From assembly GCA_023145395.1 (NCBI GenBank), contig JAGLDW010000463.1, positions 1-8,505 of the forward strand: a stretch of 8,505 bases of DNA, read 5' to 3'. The first letter of the stretch is position 1; each line of letters opens with the position of its first letter. Shown piece by piece: positions 6,438-8,505 of this stretch. Source of the stretch: Lentisphaeria bacterium (GTDB lineage: Bacteria > Verrucomicrobiota > Lentisphaeria > Oligosphaerales > Lenti-02). The position numbers and the translations under genes are program-made. A model generated the notes under the pieces. The model worked only from the letters and a program-made list of their open reading frames with translations. It did no database searches and was not told where the DNA came from.

Positions 6438-7346
6438 TTACTTGTCCTTTGGGGCTTCCTTGAACAAGTCGCTGGCTAGGATGCGGTCGATGTTCTTTGC
6501 CATATCGCTCTTTGGATCGATCTTCCTGGCCTCCAGGAGTAGGTCTTTGGCCTTTGGTTTGTCCCCCATGCTGTGCACGGCATTGGATTTAAAAAACACA
6601 ACCGTCTGCTTCAGCTCGGTATCGAGGCCCTCAAGAGCGAGAACCTCATCGCATTTTTGCAGCGCCTCCTGTCCTTTTCCGGACCGTAGCGCGCCAATGA
6701 CCAGCGGAAGGAGTTTCTGGGCCATGTAAGATGCCTTCAGACCCGCCTTTCCGTCAGCATCCAGCCTCAAAATTTCATCCACGTATCCCAACTTTTCCGG
6801 AGACTCAATGCTCATCTTCTTGCAGATCTGGTCTAGAAGCTTGGCTTTCTCGATCCCCTGCACCGTCGGGAGCTTCTTTCTGAGCTTCTGTACATCTTCA
6901 TAGTCCTGGGCCATTTTTTCGAGTGCGGCCAGATATTTTTCCGGCCCACCGGGCTCGTATCCTGTCTTGGCGATGGGCTTGCCCTCGGCGGTGGTGAGGT
7001 ACACGCTCGGATAACCCTTGATCTGGAACTCGGTTCGCAGCTTCTCGTTCTGCGCCTGCAACTCCTCGGACTGTCCGGATTTGTCCCGGGGATAGTCCGC
7101 TAGCATTAGCACGAATTTCTCCTTGGCACCCTTGAGAAAAGCGGGCTGCGAGAAGACTTCCTTGTCGAGTTTGACGCACCAGCCGCACCAGTCCGAACCG
7201 CTGAAATCGACTAGAATAAGCTTGTTCTCCTTTGCCGCGGTCTTCTTGGCTTGCGCCCAGTCCGTCGGCCAGCCCTCGCCTGAGAATCCGGTTGTGCCGG
7301 CTAGCATGACGCCAGCGGTGAGAAGGGCGATGAAGGTGTGTCTCAT
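6438..7346 (-). CDS. Exported thioredoxin-like protein with helical C-terminal extension
   Basis: A 302-residue protein. An N-terminal signal peptide (MRHTFIALLTAGVMLAGTTG, 1-20) directs it out of the cytoplasm. The thioredoxin fold (about 25-145) has LILVDFSGSDWCGWCVKLDK (43-62) with active-site C54-G-W-C57 and a cis-proline in GYPSVYL (P113). The CGWC form and 'SDWCGWC' context belong to a group common in Verrucomicrobia-like bacteria. Residues 150-302 are lysine-rich and helical, ending in a TPR-like pair of helices (about 255-293). The role is probably disulfide reduction or exchange in the periplasm, perhaps for an envelope protein. The start at 7346 is preferred over an in-frame ATG at 7388: it places the signal peptide at the N-terminus and has AGGAG 7 bases upstream. 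The GH123-like gene follows 3 bases after its stop, in one operon. Confidence 0.92.
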   Translation of the reverse strand: MRHTFIALLTAGVMLAGTTGFSGEGWPTDWAQAKKTAAKENKLILVDFSGSDWCGWCVKLDKEVFSQPAFLKGAKEKFVLMLADYPRDKSGQSEELQAQNEKLRTEFQIKGYPSVYLTTAEGKPIAKTGYEPGGPEKYLAALEKMAQDYEDVQKLRKKLPTVQGIEKAKLLDQICKKMSIESPEKLGYVDEILRLDADGKAGLKASYMAQKLLPLVIGALRSGKGQEALQKCDEVLALEGLDTELKQTVVFFKSNAVHSMGDKPKAKDLLLEARKIDPKSDMAKNIDRILASDLFKEAPKDK

Positions 7347-7353
7347 GGTTTTT

Positions 7354-7358
7354 CTCCT
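7354..7358 (-). promoter_or_regulatory. Ribosome binding site fixing the thioredoxin-like start
   Basis: On the minus strand AGGAG lies 7 bases before the ATG at 7346. It decides for this start rather than the upstream ATG at 7388, whose extra residues (MKNRTTTTAPRRKT) would bury the signal peptide. Confidence 0.75.
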
Positions 7359-7439
7359 GGGTGCTGTGGTTGTCGTACGATTCTTCAAAAATGGATCTGC
7401 CGAGCAGAATGTCTGTCTACTATGACACGACTAATCCCA

Positions 7440-7456
7440 AAAAGCTTCGAACTTTT
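7440..7456. promoter_or_regulatory. Inverted repeat AAAAG-N7-CTTTT around TTCGAA
   Basis: AAAAG (7440-7444) and CTTTT (7452-7456) form a perfect inverted repeat enclosing the palindrome TTCGAA (7446-7451). It sits in the middle of the gap between the divergent thioredoxin-like and lyxose isomerase genes, a fitting place for an operator. A TCGTACGA palindrome lies at 7373-7380 in the same gap. No protein can be assigned to either. Confidence 0.25.
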
Positions 7457-7472
7457 GCCGGATGCACGTCGA

Positions 7473-7500
7473 TTGCGCGAGACTGGGTGACGTCTATAGT
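7473..7500 (+). promoter_or_regulatory. Candidate sigma-70-like promoter of the lyxose isomerase gene
   Basis: TTGCGC (7473-7478) and TATAGT (7495-7500) are spaced by 16 bases; the -10 matches consensus at 5 of 6 positions and the -35 at 3 of 6. Transcription would begin near 7507, leaving a leader of about 32 bases with the ribosome binding site. ACGTC (7466-7470) and GACGT (7489-7493) form an inverted repeat around the -35 and could be a regulator site. Confidence 0.45.
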
Positions 7501-7524
7501 CATGCAGAACAGCACGCAACAACC

Positions 7525-7529
7525 AGGAG
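7525..7529 (+). promoter_or_regulatory. Ribosome binding site of the lyxose isomerase gene
   Basis: AGGAG lies 9 bases before the ATG at 7539. The protein start MKRSQVNDIIRQA agrees with the family's N-terminal helix. Confidence 0.7.
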
Positions 7530-7538
7530 CACCCGTCC

Positions 7539-8225
7539 ATGAAACGCTCTCAAGTCAACGACATCATTCGCCAGGCTGACGCTTTTCTGAAACGCCTTCG
7601 TTTCGAGTTGCCTCCCTTTGCGCGCTGGACTGCGGAGGATTGGCGTGCCAAGGGGCCCGAGGCCGCCGAGATCGTCGAAAACCAACTCGGCTGGGACATC
7701 ACCGATTTCGGTTCTGGCAACTTCGAGAAGGTGGGACTGTTCCTCTTCACGCTGCGCAACGGCGCCGTCGAAAACCTGAAGACCGGATGCGGAAAGGTCT
7801 ACGCGGAGAAGGCCATGATTGTTCTGCCAGAGCAAGTCACGCCCATGCACTTCCACTGGAACAAGATGGAGGATATCATCAACCGCGGAGGCGGCACGCT
7901 TGCCATCGAACTCCACAATGCCGCACCCGACGAGACGCTGGCCGACACGGACGTGGTCGTGAGCATGGACGGCGTGCGCCGGACCGTGCCCGCCGGCACG
8001 ATCGTCGAATTGGCGCCGGGGGAGAGCATCACTCTCGAGACGTATATGTACCATGCCTTCTGGGCTGTTGGCGAACCCACGCTTGTGGGCGAGGTATCCA
8101 CTGTCAACGACGATGCTGCCGACAATCGCTTTCTGGTGCCTGTCGGCCGGTTTCCCACCATCGAGGAGGACGAACTTCCGCTCCGTCTTCTCGTTGGCGA
8201 CTATGAGTCCTACTACCAAGGCTAG
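7539..8225 (+). CDS. D-lyxose ketol-isomerase (cupin fold)
   Basis: A 228-residue cytoplasmic enzyme, the full length expected for the single-cupin D-lyxose isomerase family. Members interconvert D-lyxose and D-xylulose and commonly also D-mannose and D-fructose, with a divalent metal (usually Mn2+). Landmarks: an N-terminal helix MKRSQVNDIIRQADAFL (1-17), the metal site TPMHFHWNKMEDI (101-113) with H104, H106 and E111, and the fourth ligand H172 in YMYHAFW (169-175). The glycine-rich turn NRGGGTL (115-121) and the tail VGRFPTIEEDELP (202-214) also match my memory of the family. All four expected ligands are present, so it should be active. It has its own candidate promoter, is divergent from the thioredoxin/GH123 operon, and is separated from the sulfatase. 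It could feed the product of upstream sugar degradation into the pentose phosphate pathway or glycolysis. Substrate preference cannot be read from sequence. Confidence 0.93.
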   Translation: MKRSQVNDIIRQADAFLKRLRFELPPFARWTAEDWRAKGPEAAEIVENQLGWDITDFGSGNFEKVGLFLFTLRNGAVENLKTGCGKVYAEKAMIVLPEQVTPMHFHWNKMEDIINRGGGTLAIELHNAAPDETLADTDVVVSMDGVRRTVPAGTIVELAPGESITLETYMYHAFWAVGEPTLVGEVSTVNDDAADNRFLVPVGRFPTIEEDELPLRLLVGDYESYYQG

Positions 8226-8242
8226 CATCTCTCCGCAGATGC
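8225..8242 (+). terminator. Short stem-loop at the lyxose isomerase stop
   Basis: GCATCT (8225-8230) pairs with AGATGC (8237-8242) around the loop CTCCGC, overlapping the last base of the TAG stop codon. The stem is short and has no T-run, so it is a weak terminator candidate. AGCAT (8224-8228) can alternatively pair with ATGCT (8243-8247). Confidence 0.3.
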
Positions 8243-8253
8243 ATGCTCCACCT

Positions 8254-8482
8254 GACCCCAACGACCTCGCGTCGTTGGTGGACCAGATTGCGTCTTCCCG
8301 CAGTTGCGCGCGCTTACGGACCCCAACGACCTCGTGTCGTTGGTGAACCAGATTGCGTCTTCCCGCAGTTGCGCGCGCTTACGGCCCCCTAACGACCTCG
8401 TTTGCCTTTCTCGCAATTGCGCGCGCTTACGGACCCCAACGACCTCGTGTCGTTGGTGAACCAGATTGCCTTTCTCGCAACT
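8254..8482. repeat. Tandem array of about four 65-base hairpin-bearing units
   Basis: Units begin at 8254, 8319, 8384 and 8432 with G(A)CCCC. Units 1 and 2 are 65 bases and nearly identical, unit 3 is 48 bases, and unit 4 breaks off near 8482 into a C/T-rich tail. Units 1, 2 and 4 each contain CCAACGAC-CTCGY-GTCGTTGG, an 8-bp perfect stem with a 5-base loop (8258-8278, 8323-8343, 8436-8456). Each unit also has a second small stem (TGCG/CGCA or TTGC/GCAA), and units 1-3 have a GCGCGCGC run before TTACG. The array lies after the isomerase gene and may continue beyond the window. There are no unique spacers, so it is not CRISPR. The function is unknown; it is of the intergenic palindromic-repeat kind. 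Confidence 0.9.
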
Positions 8483-8505
8483 CCCTCCCCTCTCCCCCCC
8501 GCAGC

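Noticed and set aside
4965..6479. A 504-codon open frame on the plus strand opposite the GH123-like gene.
   Set aside because: It has no recognisable domain and overlaps two well-supported minus-strand genes. It is a shadow of codon bias.
8222..8416. Open frames on both strands through the tandem array, including DPNDLxSLVxQIA on the plus strand.
   Set aside because: Unit lengths of 65 and 48 bases do not keep one reading frame along the array, and the hairpins explain the sequence better than coding does.
8254..8482. The array considered as a CRISPR.
   Set aside because: The whole unit repeats with no unique spacer between conserved parts, and no cas gene is present.

Overview
The window is a GC-rich (roughly 58-60% by eye) bacterial chromosome segment holding six protein genes, with no RNA gene, transposase or phage gene that I can recognise. 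The protein families are: an AraC-type regulator, a Gfo/Idh/MocA dehydrogenase, a type I sulfatase, a GH123/DUF4091-type secreted protein, a 'SDWCGWC' thioredoxin-like protein and a D-lyxose isomerase. This mix is typical of glycan-degrading bacteria of the PVC superphylum (Lentisphaerota, Kiritimatiellota, Planctomycetota, Verrucomicrobiota) or of Hydrogenedentes-like lineages. That assignment is inferred from family content only.

Layout. Bases 1-235 hold no gene I can support. 236-1135 (-) is an AraC-family regulator. It is divergent from 1287-2339 (+), a Gfo/Idh/MocA oxidoreductase, and the 151-base gap between them carries a GTGTA-TT-TACAC inverted repeat and a candidate promoter. A 191-base gap follows, containing three perfect stem-loops back to back (2395-2476). 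Next is a cysteine-type sulfatase without a signal peptide (2531-4066, +). A convergent two-gene operon lies on the minus strand: a secreted thioredoxin-like protein (7346-6438) followed 3 bases later by a secreted or lipid-anchored GH123/DUF4091 protein (6434-4086). Divergent from that operon is a D-lyxose isomerase (7539-8225, +) with a good candidate promoter. The window ends in an intergenic tandem array (8254-8482) of about four 65-base units, each built around a CCAACGAC/GTCGTTGG hairpin.

How the genes may work together (inference). The locus looks like a small carbohydrate-use module. A sugar-responsive AraC protein may control a sugar dehydrogenase and a sulfatase. A cell-envelope glycosidase-like protein and its thioredoxin-like partner may act outside the cytoplasm. 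The isomerase may feed an aldose such as D-lyxose or D-mannose into central metabolism. No transporter, sugar kinase or sulfatase-maturation enzyme is visible here.

The parts least explained by known families are the triple-hairpin leader in front of the sulfatase and the hairpin tandem array at the right end.
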